From: Akkermansiaceae bacterium | GTDB taxonomy: Bacteria; Verrucomicrobiota; Verrucomicrobiia; Verrucomicrobiales; Akkermansiaceae | DNA length: 49,083 bases | NCBI GenBank assembly: GCA_903906515.1 | Contig: CAIVKO010000067.1 | Coordinates: forward strand, 1 to 49,083 | Direction: 5' to 3' | In this document: positions 1 to 7,730 of the stretch, piece by piece | Numbering within the stretch: the first letter of the stretch is position 1 | Layout: each line of letters opens with the position of its first letter | Made by a program: the position numbers and the translations under genes | The notes under the pieces: model-generated | Seen by the model: only the letters and a program-made list of their open reading frames with translations | What the model was told of the DNA's origin: nothing | Database searches by the model: none

Positions 1-1367
1 TAGGTGACGGGAAGACCAGCCAAGGCGGCGAGACGGATCGAACCGCGCATGTAATCGGCGAAGACGAGGAACGTCGCGCCGCTGGGGCGGAAGATGCCGT
101 CGTAGGCGATGCCGTTGCAGATCGCGCCCATGGCGTGCTCGCGGATGCCGAACCAGATGTTGCGGCCTAACGGATTGGATTTCGAGAAATCGCCGCCATC
201 CTTGAGATAGTTCTTGGTGGAGCCGTAGAGGTCGGCGCTGCCGGTGATGATTTGCGGCATAGCCTTGGCCACGGCGTTGAGGATGGTGCCGCCGGCCGAG
301 CGGGTGGCGTCATTGTAATCGGCGGGGAAGGCCGGGATTTTATCGCTCAGGTCGGTGGGTGCCGCATTGGAGAGGCCATCGGTGAGTTCATCGGCCAGCG
401 CCGGGTTGGCTGCCGCCCATGCGTCGTAGGTTTTTTGCCAGGCGGCGAATGCGGCGTTGGACGCGGTTTTTTTCTCGGCGAAGAAGGCTTTCGTCTCTGC
501 GGAAACGTAGAAGGATTCATCGGCAGGAAGTCCGAGACCGGCGCGTGCGGCGGTGATGAATTTCGCGCCTCCCTCGCCGTGGCCTTTGGCGGTGCCGGCG
601 ACTTCCGGGATGCCTTTGCCGATAATGGTTTTGGCGATGATGACTTTCGGGCGACCGTTTTTCTGCGTCTTGGCTTTTTCCAGAGCGACGGCGATGGAGG
701 GAATGTCGTGGCCGTCGATGGTGACAGCGTCCCAATTTTGCGAGAGGAAATACGCTTCTGCGTGTTCGCTTTGGGAGACGTCTGCCATGGCGTCCAGCGT
801 CACATCGTTAGAGTCATAGATAAGGATCAGGTTGTCGAGACCGCTGTGGCCCGCAAAGGCGATGGCTTCCTTGGCAACACCTTCCTGGAGGCAACCGTCG
901 CCGTGGAGCGAAATCACGTGGTGATCGATGATCGTGTGATCGGCTGTGTTGAAGCGGGCGGCGGCGCGTTTTCCGGAAAGCGCGTAACCCACGGCATTGC
1001 CGATGCCTTGTCCGAGCGGGCCGGTGGTGGCCTCGACCCCTGGGGTTTCATTGAACTCCGGGTGACCGGGAGTGATCGAGTGAAGTTGGCGGAAATTTTT
1101 CACGTCCTCCCTGGAAACCGCGTAGCCGGATAGGTGCAGCCAGCTGTAGATAAACATCGAACCGTGGCCGCCGGAGAGAATGAAGCGATCACGGTTGAGC
1201 CATTTCGGTGCTTCCGGGCAATAGCGCATGGACTCTCCGAAAAGCACGGCACCGATTTCGGCGCAGCCGAGCGGAAGGCCTAAATGGCCGGAATTACAGG
1301 CATGGATGGCATCCATGGCGAGGCCACGGGCTTCATTGGCGGCTTGGGCAAGCAAGGTCGTATTCAT
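1..1367 (-). CDS. tkt: Transketolase, C-terminal part cut off by the window edge
   Basis: Thiamine-diphosphate enzyme of the pentose phosphate pathway that moves two-carbon ketol units between sugar phosphates in the cytoplasm. Translating the minus strand from the ATG at 1367 gives an N-terminal domain with [14 protein letters not shown] (family form SGHPG-PLG), [19 protein letters not shown], the TPP-binding [13 protein letters not shown] and later DGHD. Near the window edge lie the second-domain motifs [16 protein letters not shown] and [16 protein letters not shown]. About 455 residues are visible of a family length near 660, so the gene continues beyond position 1. The Leu in SGHLG replaces the more usual Pro. 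It stands alone here, with a possible promoter at 1411-1438. The family assignment is firm; the exact start lacks a clear ribosome binding site. Confidence 0.95.
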   Translation of the reverse strand, partial: MNTTLLAQAANEARGLAMDAIHACNSGHLGLPLGCAEIGAVLFGESMRYCPEAPKWLNRDRFILSGGHGSMFIYSWLHLSGYAVSREDVKNFRQLHSITPGHPEFNETPGVEATTGPLGQGIGNAVGYALSGKRAAARFNTADHTIIDHHVISLHGDGCLQEGVAKEAIAFAGHSGLDNLILIYDSNDVTLDAMADVSQSEHAEAYFLSQNWDAVTIDGHDIPSIAVALEKAKTQKNGRPKVIIAKTIIGKGIPEVAGTAKGHGEGGAKFITAARAGLGLPADESFYVSAETKAFFAEKKTASNAAFAAWQKTYDAWAAANPALADELTDGLSNAAPTDLSDKIPAFPADYNDATRSAGGTILNAVAKAMPQIITGSADLYGSTKNYLKDGGDFSKSNPLGRNIWFGIREHAMGAICNGIAYDGIFRPSGATFLVFADYMRGSIRLAALAGLPVT

Positions 1368-1410
1368 GGGAAATGATGGGCACCGGGGGTTGGCCGCGGA
1401 GCGCGTGGTC

Positions 1411-1438
1411 AGATTAGACCCCAGCGCACGCTTGACAA
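1411..1438 (-). promoter_or_regulatory. Possible sigma-70-type promoter for transketolase
   Basis: On the minus strand TTGTCA (1438-1433) and TAATCT (1416-1411) are separated by 16 bases and lie about 45 bases upstream of the tkt start. Both hexamers are close to consensus and the spacing is acceptable. This is pattern matching only. Confidence 0.35.
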
Positions 1439-1525
1439 GCCACCATTCGGACATGGGAGAAGATGCTCGGCATGCAGTCAATTTTGCGGATTTCCGCAGG
1501 ATGACTTCATAAGCACCACAGGTGC

Positions 1526-1569
1526 GGGGACAGAATGTCCCCACGACGGACTGGGACTGCAAGTCCCAG
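1526..1569. repeat. Pair of perfect short palindromes, REP-like
   Basis: Two inverted repeats lie back to back in the gap between tkt and the DUF167 gene. The first (1526-1542) is GGGGACA-GAA-TGTCCCC. The second (1551-1569) is CTGGGACT-GCA-AGTCCCAG. Neither is followed by a T-run, so they do not look like a simple terminator. The first has the same layout (G-run, CAGAATG, C-run) as the arms of the palindrome at 29182-29233, which suggests a dispersed extragenic repeat family. Confidence 0.6.
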
Positions 1570-1614
1570 CCACGATTTGCTGTCTCTGAATGTTCAAGTT
1601 CCTCACGGTGCCGA

Positions 1615-1881
1615 TTAACCCATTCGACCATCCAGGGGTCCTGTGCCGTCCGGGATTTCAAAAGACTTGTAGCGCGAGGCATTGCCCTTCTGGAGGACCA
1701 CTTTGGATTTAGAAAGCTTGAGGGATTTCGCGAGAAACTCCCTCAACTCCGTGTTCGCCTTGCCCTCCACCGGTGGTGCGGCGACGCGCACGCGGAGGAT
1801 GCGCCCGGCCTGAGGATCGTCCTCCCAACCGATGATTTCGCTCCTGCTGGCATTTGGTGTAGCGCGGACGCGGAGGATCAT
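1615..1881 (-). CDS. DUF167 (YggU/UPF0235) family protein
   Basis: Small cytoplasmic protein of 88 residues from the DUF167 family, whose biochemical role is not established. The start at 1881 gives [16 protein letters not shown], matching the family N terminus (a strand followed by P-A-S/K-R). The longer upstream reading (from 1950) would overlap the preceding gene. The family core is visible as [15 protein letters not shown] (residues about 30-45), followed by [21 protein letters not shown]. It starts 14 bases after the stop of the small membrane protein at 1895-2233, so the two are probably co-transcribed. Family membership is clear; no function is assigned. Confidence 0.88.
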   Translation of the reverse strand: MILRVRATPNASRSEIIGWEDDPQAGRILRVRVAAPPVEGKANTELREFLAKSLKLSKSKVVLQKGNASRYKSFEIPDGTGPLDGRMG

Positions 1882-1894
1882 TGCTGTTGTGTTA

Positions 1895-2233
1895 TTAGAA
1901 AATCCTAGGATCGACGTAGAGAAGGATGCCCGTGACCAGCAGGAAACCAATGATAATATACAACCAGGGATTGCGACTGGAGGACTCGTGAGGAACGTCC
2001 GCCGCGATGGAGGAACCGGAATCCGTAACAGAGGACGGGTTCGTGGATTGAAGTCGGGATGGGGCGTTCAAGCTTCGGGCGTCGCGTTGTTTGGCAGCGG
2101 AATCCATCCCGATGGTGAACGTGGTGTCTTTGGGCGTCGCTGCGGCGGGCGACACAGAGGAATCCACCAACCCGTGCTCACCGGCTTGGAGCGATGTGGC
2201 GAGGGCGAGAGAAACGAGCAAAATACGTAACAT
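1895..2233 (-). CDS. Small exported protein with a C-terminal membrane segment
   Basis: Unrecognised protein of 112 residues. The start at 2233 places a signal-peptide-like stretch at the N terminus (MLRILLVSLALATSLQAGE, with a likely cleavage after QA). A Ser/Thr/Pro/Ala-rich linker of about 60 residues follows, then a hydrophobic segment NPWLYIIIGFLLVTGILLYV near the C terminus, ending in DPRIF. A 15-residue longer start (2278) would put charged residues before the signal peptide and is less likely. It precedes the DUF167 gene by 14 bases. The predicted topology is a periplasmic linker anchored by one C-terminal helix. Function unknown. Confidence 0.65.
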   Translation of the reverse strand: MLRILLVSLALATSLQAGEHGLVDSSVSPAAATPKDTTFTIGMDSAAKQRDARSLNAPSRLQSTNPSSVTDSGSSIAADVPHESSSRNPWLYIIIGFLLVTGILLYVDPRIF

Positions 2234-2337
2234 GGCGGAATGCGGATGAAGACGCCGTACGGTGGACGACGAATGCATCCTTCATTTTCAAATCCCATCT
2301 GCCAACTGCAAAGCGGAGAGCGCGTCGCGATTGGATG

Positions 2338-2373
2338 AAAAAAGCCCGGAGTGGCGGACCACCCCGGACTTTG
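2338..2373 (-). terminator. Rho-independent terminator of the outer-membrane protein gene
   Basis: Read on the minus strand, a GC-rich hairpin (arms around AGTCCGGGGTGG and CCACTCCGGGCT, 2344-2371) is followed by six T residues (2343-2338). It lies about 30 bases downstream of the stop at 2403. Confidence 0.75.
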
Positions 2374-2402
2374 AAACAACCCAATACTCCAGAGAAAATG
2401 AA

Positions 2403-3347
2403 TTAGAATTTCCAAACAAGGTCCACCGTGATGCGCTCGTCCATCAGGCTTTTCTCGTCATCGGTCAGCGGGATCTCATAGGCGGCACCGACGTCGATGC
2501 GGTCGGTAAGACGCGAACGGAAGCCGATGGCGGCGGAGATAAAATCACGATTGCGGGTGGAATGGACCGCTCCGAGGTTGAAAAAATCGCCACCTTCGAA
2601 ATTGACGGCACCTGGTACGCCTCCGCCGAGTTGGCCGGGGAAGTTGCCGACACCATTGCCTGCTTCCAGCACGTGGAACCAGTTCACTTCCACGAGCGGA
2701 ATGAAATACTTGCAGATTTCATAACTCACATGGCCGCTGATGAAGGAAGATGTCGATTGCTCGTCCGAGAAGGGAATTTGCAAGCCTGCCGCGCCAGCAA
2801 ACTGCCAAGCATCGATCAGTTTGAGGCCGGAAACGATCAGATTCAGCGCACCGTCACCTTCGCCTTGGAACACATCGCTGTTGCCGGTGGGAAGTTCGAT
2901 GGTGGCTGTGCCGCTGACGGCCGTGCGAGAGGCGGGATCGTAAATAAAGGCATACTTGAGGCCGGCACCCAGGTTGGCAAAACCATCCTGGTGGCTAAGC
3001 ACGCCGCCCGGGTTCATGTCCACATAACCGTCCTTGGTGGCGACGATCGACAACCGCTCATTGAGGGCATATTCGAATTGCAGCGCGTAAACTTCCACAT
3101 CGCCACCGAGTGCCGCGAATCCCCCACCAGCGCTGATGCGGTCCGGCAGACCGTGATAGATGAAGATCGGGTGGATATTGGTGGTTGGCAGCGCCAGATC
3201 GAAAAGCGTGGGGTTGCTGATCGGGCGGCGGGCCTGGGCAAAGCCGTCGCTGCACGCCGTGGGCGTGGAGTTGAGGGCGACAGTGCCCGCGATGGCAAAC
3301 GAACTAAGAAGGCCAAAAGCCCCGAGTGCGGTAAAGATGTGATTCAT
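2403..3347 (-). CDS. Predicted outer-membrane beta-barrel protein
   Basis: Exported protein of 314 residues with no specific family recognised. A signal peptide is visible at residues 1-21 (HIFTALGAFGLLSSFAIAG). The rest is rich in alternating hydrophobic/polar strands with Gly and aromatic residues, for example LNERLSIVATKDGYVDM, NLGAGLKYAFIYDP, HVSYEICKYFIPLVEVNW and DRIDVGAAYEIPLTDD. The final residues DLVWKF end in Phe, as expected for a BAM-inserted barrel. The layout resembles porin-like or MetA-type barrels of unknown substrate. It is monocistronic, with a terminator at 2338-2373 and about 100 bases to the rhomboid gene upstream. Barrel status is inferred from composition and the C-terminal signal. 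Confidence 0.72.
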   Translation of the reverse strand: MNHIFTALGAFGLLSSFAIAGTVALNSTPTACSDGFAQARRPISNPTLFDLALPTTNIHPIFIYHGLPDRISAGGGFAALGGDVEVYALQFEYALNERLSIVATKDGYVDMNPGGVLSHQDGFANLGAGLKYAFIYDPASRTAVSGTATIELPTGNSDVFQGEGDGALNLIVSGLKLIDAWQFAGAAGLQIPFSDEQSTSSFISGHVSYEICKYFIPLVEVNWFHVLEAGNGVGNFPGQLGGGVPGAVNFEGGDFFNLGAVHSTRNRDFISAAIGFRSRLTDRIDVGAAYEIPLTDDEKSLMDERITVDLVWKF

Positions 3348-3446
3348 GTTTGAATGGGTTACGTGCGGAAATATTCCCTCGCAAGAGAATTTGCGCTACT
3401 CACCAATTGCTTGGTTTTGAGCATATCCGACCTTTTTGTCCGGATT

Positions 3447-4670
3447 TCAGAAAATAATTTTTTGCAGGGCAAGCCCCGCCGCGAAAACAAGCGCTGCCAG
3501 CGCCAAAACACCGGCCATACGATCGGTAAGTGTCGAGTTGGGGCGGTTGGGTGAGGAGGACTTGGGAAACACGATCAACGCATACAGCATTCCGGCGAAC
3601 AGCCCGCCAGCGTGAGCGGCATTGTCAATGAAACGGTAGCCGATCAAGCCGATCAACGCGGTGAGCAGGATGCCGGCCAGCAGGCGACGCGTGGCCACCC
3701 GTGGGACGAGGCGACCGTGCAGCGTCTCGAACACCAGCAGAAACCCGAGCCAGCCCATCAGGCCGCCGGAGGCACCGACCGAAGGGGCTTCCAGAAATCG
3801 TGCCGATGCCTCGCCGCCGACACAGGCGGAAAACAGAAACACCATCGGCACGTGCGGCCAACGGGCGAACACCTCAAGGCGCTTTCCCAGATAAAGCAGG
3901 GCGGAGGCGTTCATCAGAAAATGGATCAGGTTTCCGTGCAGAAAAGGAGCTGTCAGGAGACGCCACTTTTCACCGGAAAGATAGCGCTCCTTGACGAGGC
4001 CCGCGGCGGCGAGCGCGTCGCTTGGCAACAACTGGGCGAGACCCACCATAACCATCAACCCTAACATGATGAGCGTGACAGGGGATTTCTGGGCATCCAT
4101 CCACGTTTCGAAGCGCAGGACGGGCACCAGCGCGCGCAAGTCCCCGTCACTCCAATGTTGCAATTCCCGCAAACGCTTCCGTGCCTGATACCACGGGATA
4201 AAGGCGAAAATCAGCAAGACCAGCAAACCGACGCCGACCGACACCGATGCCAGCACCGCATGTGCGGCAAATTGCAGGCGCTCGACGGAGGAGGAGATCC
4301 GAGGGGCGAGCACCCACCCCTGATAGAAGAGATACGCGGCCAACACGCCGAAAAGGCAGCCATACCAGCGAAGCTTGCCTTGCGCGTCTACCATGTCATC
4401 CATAGCGCGGCGTTTGCGTGCCGCGTGGATGGCCTCCTCCGCACCGGGAACCTCCTCTGGCAGGATCATGTGATCATGCCCGATCACCCAGGCGAGTGTC
4501 ACACAGCCACGGGCATCGTTACGAATGGCTGCGATCAGTTCCTCAATGGATCCGCAGGGATGGCGGCGTCCTTTGTCATCCAGCCAGCCCCAGCCATCTG
4601 GCGCAATCGGAAATGCGTCGTCGCGCGCCCAGATTGGTTGCTCAGGAACGTTGGGGGTGTCATTCGTCAC
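3447..4670 (-). CDS. Rhomboid-family intramembrane serine protease with N-terminal GYF-like region
   Basis: Membrane protease of 407 residues, predicted to cleave single-pass membrane proteins within the bilayer. The rhomboid domain (about residues 195-400) shows the first conserved His region (NLIHFLMNASALLYLGKRLE), the catalytic Ser in GASGGLMGWLGF and the catalytic His in NAAHAGGLFAGML. Transmembrane stretches surround them, and two extra helices precede them (WYGCLFGVLAAYLFYQG and ASVSVGVGLLVLLIFAFI). Residues about 10-65 (DGWGWLDDKGRRHPCGSIEEL onwards) resemble a GYF_2-type sensor domain; this is an inference. The start is 12 bases after the secG stop, suggesting one transcript. Protease identity is firm, the substrate unknown. 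Confidence 0.9.
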   Translation of the reverse strand: MTNDTPNVPEQPIWARDDAFPIAPDGWGWLDDKGRRHPCGSIEELIAAIRNDARGCVTLAWVIGHDHMILPEEVPGAEEAIHAARKRRAMDDMVDAQGKLRWYGCLFGVLAAYLFYQGWVLAPRISSSVERLQFAAHAVLASVSVGVGLLVLLIFAFIPWYQARKRLRELQHWSDGDLRALVPVLRFETWMDAQKSPVTLIMLGLMVMVGLAQLLPSDALAAAGLVKERYLSGEKWRLLTAPFLHGNLIHFLMNASALLYLGKRLEVFARWPHVPMVFLFSACVGGEASARFLEAPSVGASGGLMGWLGFLLVFETLHGRLVPRVATRRLLAGILLTALIGLIGYRFIDNAAHAGGLFAGMLYALIVFPKSSSPNRPNSTLTDRMAGVLALAALVFAAGLALQKIIF

Positions 4671-4682
4671 CCTTGATCAGCG

Positions 4683-5246
4683 TCAGGGTTGGGCAGGTTT
4701 ATCTACCGGCTTTGGAGCATCACCGGCGGGTGCGGGTGCGGGAGGTGCTGTTTCCCCGGTAGCAGGGGCGGGCACGGGAGCAGGAGAGACAGGTGCCGGA
4801 GTTGGAGTGGGAGGCGTGATTTTCTCGGGTGTCGGCGCCGGCGTCACAGGAATCGCCGGTGTGGTTTCGACAGGAAGCTCTTCGCTGAGGGATTTAGGTT
4901 TAACGGGTTCCTCGGGTTTGGAGGGTTCTGCTTTCTCCACTTTGGCGACAGGATTCTTCTTATCGAGGGTGCCGGTCTTTTTATTCTCGTGACCGATGAG
5001 CACCGCCAGCGCGAGGCTGATCAGAAAAAACAAGGATGCGAGATAAACCGTGCCGCGTTGCAGGACGTTAGTGGTGCGGGCACCGAAGACCTGATCAGTC
5101 ACGCCAGCGCCGAATGCGGCGCCGAGACCTTCCTGTTTGGGACGTTGCATCAGAACGAGTAAAACCATCAGGAGGCAGACGATCACGAAGACCACCTGGA
5201 GGAGATTGATGCTAATGGAAAGCCAGTTGATTGCAGCGAAATTCAT
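4683..5246 (-). CDS. secG: Preprotein translocase subunit SecG with long Pro/Ala-rich tail
   Basis: Inner-membrane accessory subunit of the SecYEG channel. The ATG at 5246 gives MNFAAINWLSISINL followed by helix 1 (LLQVVFVIVCLLMVLLVLMQ). Next come the conserved cytoplasmic loop QRPKQEGLGAAFGAG with GARTTNVLQRGT, and helix 2 (LASLFFLISLALAVLIG), so the SecG core spans residues 1-88. About 100 further residues are dominated by Pro, Ala, Thr, Glu and Lys, which the usual SecG of 70-110 residues lacks. An upstream in-frame start (5357) would add 37 residues unlike SecG, so it was rejected. The rhomboid protease gene follows after 12 bases. Confidence 0.93.
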   Translation of the reverse strand: MNFAAINWLSISINLLQVVFVIVCLLMVLLVLMQRPKQEGLGAAFGAGVTDQVFGARTTNVLQRGTVYLASLFFLISLALAVLIGHENKKTGTLDKKNPVAKVEKAEPSKPEEPVKPKSLSEELPVETTPAIPVTPAPTPEKITPPTPTPAPVSPAPVPAPATGETAPPAPAPAGDAPKPVDKPAQP

Positions 5247-5329
5247 GGGCGCGAGACTATGGGGGGCACTTTCTTTGTTGTAAAGCGGGGAGTTGACTGA
5301 ATTTTCACCGAATTTCCGCCCCGCAAGCC

Positions 5330-5368
5330 AAAAAAAACCGGGCAGGACGACTCCCACCCGGCTTTTTA
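5330..5368. terminator. Hairpin terminator downstream of hpf
   Basis: A stem of CCGGG(T) pairs around a loop (5338-5362) and is flanked by an A-run (5331-5337) and a T-run (5363-5367). It can therefore act in either direction. On the minus strand it lies 19-57 bases after the hpf stop and ahead of secG. Confidence 0.7.
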
Positions 5369-5386
5369 TCGTGAATTCAGGGTATT

Positions 5387-5983
5387 TCAGACATCGCCCG
5401 CCTTGATATCGATGGCGGAATATTCACCATCTTTGCGGCGATAAACGATCGTCAGGCAGCCACGGCGGGCACTCTTGTAGAGCACGAACGGGCGGTCCGA
5501 GAGTTCAAGCTGCATGATCGCGTCCTCCTTGTACATCGTGCGGATCGCATAATGATCGGGGTGGATGATGTAGGGGATGGGATCCGCCTCCGCGTCTTCC
5601 GGGTGGTCGAGCACGTCATCGTTGAAATACCGTTCATCCAAATGCCGGATCGATTCATTGCGATGCGGCCGGTTTTTCTTCATCAGGCGTGTCTTGTGCT
5701 TGCGCATCCGGCGGGCGATTTTTTCGATCGTCTCGTCCAGGGCGGCATACATGTCTTTACCCTCGGTGTGGGCCTCGATGGTGATGCGGTTGGCACAAAA
5801 TAGAATGATTTCGGCGACATGTCGGTTTTTCTGAACATCAAGAATGACCTTGGCTTCGATGATCCTCGGATAGTCGAGATGAAGGCTCTCGATTTTCTTG
5901 GTCGCGTAATCGCGGAGGGCATCGGTTACTTCCTCATGCCTCACCGTGACGGTGATGGGCAGGTTCACGTTTGCAGTTTGCAT
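5387..5983 (-). CDS. hpf: Ribosome hibernation promoting factor, long form
   Basis: Cytoplasmic protein of 198 residues that binds the 30S subunit and drives 100S dimer formation when growth slows. The N-terminal RaiA/HPF domain (residues 1-105) starts MQTANVNLPITVTVRHEEVTD and contains YPRIIEAKVILDVQKNRHVAEI and the basic helix IEKIARRMRKHKTRLMKK. A linker follows. The C-terminal dimerisation domain (about 135-195) carries PFVLYKSARRGCLTIVYRRKDGEYSAIDI. This two-domain layout defines the long form found outside the gammaproteobacteria. Its own terminator lies downstream, and the 175 bases upstream separate it from the AsmA-like gene, so it is probably transcribed alone. Confidence 0.95.
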   Translation of the reverse strand: MQTANVNLPITVTVRHEEVTDALRDYATKKIESLHLDYPRIIEAKVILDVQKNRHVAEIILFCANRITIEAHTEGKDMYAALDETIEKIARRMRKHKTRLMKKNRPHRNESIRHLDERYFNDDVLDHPEDAEADPIPYIIHPDHYAIRTMYKEDAIMQLELSDRPFVLYKSARRGCLTIVYRRKDGEYSAIDIKAGDV

Positions 5984-6158
5984 GTTTTTATTCGGTTTGT
6001 GTGAGATGGATCAGCAGTTTTTCGCCTGCTCTATCCGTGAAACACTCTGAACGAGAATCTGAAGAAAAGCCATATTCTTCTTTAAATATTTTTAAGCAAA
6101 ATCCGCAGAGATGGTCCGTCCCACCGTCTTCCGCCCACTCCATCCCCATTACACCGGA

Positions 6159-7694
6159 TTATTGATCCTTGCCGGGAGTGGTAAGCTCCTCGAATGACGG
6201 AATATTTCCGGTCTTGGGAGGCGTCGGCTTCGAGACCGCAGCGTCAAACAGTTCCCTGAAATTATCCGTAGGTGTCGTGCCAGTACCCGAAATCGTCAGG
6301 CTCATCCAACGAAACCCATCGTTGACCGGGCCGAACATCGCATTCAGTTTGAGATTCGAGTCACTGATCATTCCCTCCGCGACGCCGACTTCCAGATTTC
6401 CGGACAATTTCCGGTCTTCGCCCATCGAGATGTTTCCGCGCAACGACATCCGCCCCTTGCTGATGAAATTGAGATCTTCGAAGCGCACGTTTCCATGCTG
6501 TCGACGGATGATTCCGCTGACATCACTTTCAAATACCGGCCGCTCGAACCACTTGTCATTCAGCAGCTGGCTCAATGCGAACAGAAAGGGAAAACCAGTG
6601 ACTCTGAACGATGTGGCCAGCGAGTTGGAAAACGAAATCATCAGATTGGATTCCGGCGACGGCGACGGCGTGATTGACAGGAAATTGGACTGCGGCGACG
6701 AGGTGGTATCGATCTTTCCGTTGAACAGACGGCCCCATTCGGGTCCGGCTATCCCGGCGATTGGAAACGCTTGCATCTGCACGGCTAGAGTGGACGCCTG
6801 GTTAGAGTTATAAGGAGAAAGGGTGCCGGACAACTCAAGCGCCCCTTGGCTGTCATTCTCATGGCGGAGGCGCAAGCCGATGATGTCCAACTCCGATCCG
6901 CGGAATTCGATGTGTGAACGATCGATCTTAAGGTTGGGCCAACCGGGAATGGTGATATCACCGCGATTGAGGAGAAGCTGTGGCCGCCCACTCGGATTAC
7001 GAACCAGAAACGATGCCTCTGCTTTGTCAATGCGCCCGAGCACAGCCGTTGACTCACCGAAAATGACATGAAGATTAGGCGTGGAATAGGCACCGAAGTC
7101 GATCGTTCCGGAAACCTCCGTATGTTTCGAAAAACGGGCGGGCTTCCCAAAATCCGGATTGCGCAGCGTCAGCGTGGCTTCCGGGGTGGTAACATATTCT
7201 CCCTCCATCGATTTTCCGAAAAACGAAGAGGGTGCGATCTCCGCGCTGAAGCCACGTGAATTGAGAGACTTGATCACGTTTCCTTCAGGCCAACTGAGGA
7301 CGAGTTGGCCAGCGTTCGCCCGCGAGGGGGTCATCCGGAACTGGTTCAACTCCACCTCCGCCCCGGTAATGACGTTGATTTTTTTGACAAGCCCATCGCG
7401 GAAAGGTGCGCTGTTAGCATAAACGATGGCGATTCCGCAGCCTAAAATCGCACCAAACAACAAAATCAGTGAGGCGGATACCTGGATGACCCGGGCGCGC
7501 CGGGTTTGCGCGAGGTCCTGCTTGTGGGGCTGGCTGGTCCGACGCTTGCGCTTGCGCACCTTGATCGCCTGGCTACCATCGGCCCGGGAGACCAATTCTC
7601 CCTCGGGGTGCACTATCTCGTCTCCCGTGCGGCTTTGAAGTCGCTCCATCATCTCTTCAATGGAGTATTTTTCCGGCTCGCTTGTGGAGGGCAT
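6159..7694 (-). CDS. Single-pass membrane protein with AsmA-like periplasmic domain
   Basis: Unrecognised protein of 511 residues. A basic cytoplasmic N terminus (residues 1-68, including IKVRKRKRRTSQPHKQD) precedes one membrane helix at about 69-92 (VIQVSASLILLFGAILGCGIAIVYA). The rest is a long beta-rich periplasmic part. Repeated motifs such as GRIDKAEASFLVRNPSG, DRSHIEFRGSELDIIGLRL, NVRFEDLNFISKGRMSLRGNI and RKLSGNLEVGVAEG recall AsmA/TamB-type lipid-transfer domains. That resemblance is an inference. It starts 36 bases after the secretin stop and probably shares its transcript, so it may assist outer-membrane assembly or envelope transport linked to that secretin. Confidence 0.7.
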   Translation of the reverse strand: MPSTSEPEKYSIEEMMERLQSRTGDEIVHPEGELVSRADGSQAIKVRKRKRRTSQPHKQDLAQTRRARVIQVSASLILLFGAILGCGIAIVYANSAPFRDGLVKKINVITGAEVELNQFRMTPSRANAGQLVLSWPEGNVIKSLNSRGFSAEIAPSSFFGKSMEGEYVTTPEATLTLRNPDFGKPARFSKHTEVSGTIDFGAYSTPNLHVIFGESTAVLGRIDKAEASFLVRNPSGRPQLLLNRGDITIPGWPNLKIDRSHIEFRGSELDIIGLRLRHENDSQGALELSGTLSPYNSNQASTLAVQMQAFPIAGIAGPEWGRLFNGKIDTTSSPQSNFLSITPSPSPESNLMISFSNSLATSFRVTGFPFLFALSQLLNDKWFERPVFESDVSGIIRRQHGNVRFEDLNFISKGRMSLRGNISMGEDRKLSGNLEVGVAEGMISDSNLKLNAMFGPVNDGFRWMSLTISGTGTTPTDNFRELFDAAVSKPTPPKTGNIPSFEELTTPGKDQ

Positions 7695-7730
7695 ATTGGG
7701 ATTTCAGAGAGAAAAGTAATAGGGTGCGAC

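Noticed and set aside
252..1133. Plus-strand frame of 293 codons
   Set aside because: Antisense to transketolase, whose conserved motifs are clear on the minus strand.
2262..3353. Plus-strand frame of 363 codons
   Set aside because: Antisense to the outer-membrane protein, which has a signal peptide, a terminal Phe and a terminator.
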